A stretch of DNA of 64,000 nucleotides from JBFWWP01 sp050246115. Its GTDB lineage: Bacteria > Planctomycetota > UBA8108 > UBA1146 > JAJFFE01. The stretch spans positions 124,001 through 188,000 of the forward strand of contig JBFWWP010000003.1 of the NCBI GenBank assembly GCA_050246115.1, written 5' to 3'. Below, in pieces: positions 63,780-64,000 of this stretch. Made by a program: the position numbers and the translations under genes. The stretch's first letter is position 1. The number at the start of each line of letters is the position of its first letter. The notes beneath the pieces were generated by a model, which saw nothing but the letters and a program-made list of their open reading frames with translations, made no database searches and was not told the origin of the DNA.

Positions 63780-64000
63780 TCAGTCCGCTGGCGTGGCCAG
63801 CGGACCATCGAGCGCGAGCTGTCCGTCTCTCGAGATCCGGGTCAGGTAGCAAACCGGGGCCACCGTCTGGGCCAGTCGACCTCGCACCTCGAAGCACAGG
63901 CTTCCGGAGTCGCCATTGGCGACCTCGAACACGCGAACCTCCCGAAGCCGCGGTTCGAACCGCCGTACCGTGAGCTCGATCTCGGTGCGAAGACGCGCGC
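63780..64000 (-). CDS. tssE: Type VI secretion baseplate protein TssE (gp25-like), 5' part outside window
   Basis: A minus-strand reading frame runs in from the right edge and ends in TGA at 63780-63782. Its 72 visible complete codons give IELTVRRFEPRLREVRVFEV, followed by LCFEVRGRLAQTVAPVCYLT and a short tail. The pattern of an arginine-phenylalanine-glutamate-proline-arginine (RFEPRL) strand followed by a hydrophobic strand is that of the C-terminal half of TssE, the gp25-like subunit that starts sheath assembly. It lies just upstream of tssF in the usual order. The start codon is beyond the window. Confidence 0.85.
   Translation of the reverse strand, partial: ARLRTEIELTVRRFEPRLREVRVFEVANGDSGSLCFEVRGRLAQTVAPVCYLTRISRDGQLALDGPLATPAD

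Noticed and set aside
63945..63965. GGTTCGAACC-like sequence as a tRNA T-arm
   Set aside because: It lies inside the tssE coding frame and no acceptor stem or anticodon arm surrounds it; similar strings at 34270 and 46135 also fail.

Overview
The window is a G+C-rich bacterial chromosome segment, coding densely on both strands, with many GTG/TTG starts and 1-4 nt gene overlaps. Several traits point to Planctomycetota or a close environmental relative: paired C-terminal dockerin-like modules on FG-GAP and carboxypeptidase-like secreted proteins, a serine/threonine kinase with a long polytopic membrane tail, an ECF sigma factor next to a receptor-like kinase, and large beta-helix lipoproteins. 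This placement is inference. I see no tRNA, rRNA, CRISPR array or insertion sequence.

Positions 1-20.6 kb hold mostly housekeeping and metabolic genes: the membrane tail of a probable protein kinase, lon, a DUF1697 gene, a hybrid histidine kinase with an apparent one-base frameshift in its receiver domain, and an RpoD-type sigma factor. After a stretch with gene fossils comes a tightly overlapped minus-strand operon of a GcvT-family protein and two FAD-dependent oxidoreductases. On the plus strand follow a Tat-exported glycosylasparaginase, a lipoprotein oligopeptidase B and NDH-2. A beta-carbonic anhydrase without an ordinary start codon faces them.

Positions 21.6-41.8 kb run almost entirely on the minus strand. 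Eight genes from 34145 down to 21596 overlap at every junction: three glycosyltransferases, an MsbA-type ABC exporter, two APH-fold phosphotransferases, an AlgE-like outer-membrane protein and a beta-helix lipoprotein. Together they look like a system that builds, modifies and exports a cell-surface glycan or glycolipid. Immediately upstream are an NtrB/NtrC-like two-component pair, a second paralogous beta-helix lipoprotein and a dockerin-tailed protein. A divergent dockerin-tailed FG-GAP protein follows, ended by a strong intrinsic terminator.

Positions 44-46.6 kb hold a DUF3592 membrane protein and an AAA_14/DUF4143 ATPase of more A+T-rich composition. From 46.6 kb to the right edge lies part of a type VI secretion system. 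One minus-strand block is tssJ-tssK-tssL-tssM plus an HNH nuclease gene. A second is tssE (cut by the window edge)-tssF-tssG-vgrG plus an A+T-richer gene for a secreted subtilase joined to a predicted beta-barrel. Between them, on the plus strand, are a small unknown gene, an ECF sigma factor and a receptor-like serine/threonine kinase carrying an anti-sigma-type zinc motif, which together are a plausible regulator of the cluster. The sheath, tube, baseplate-cap and ATPase genes (tssA, B, C, D, H) are not in the window and may lie beyond its right end.
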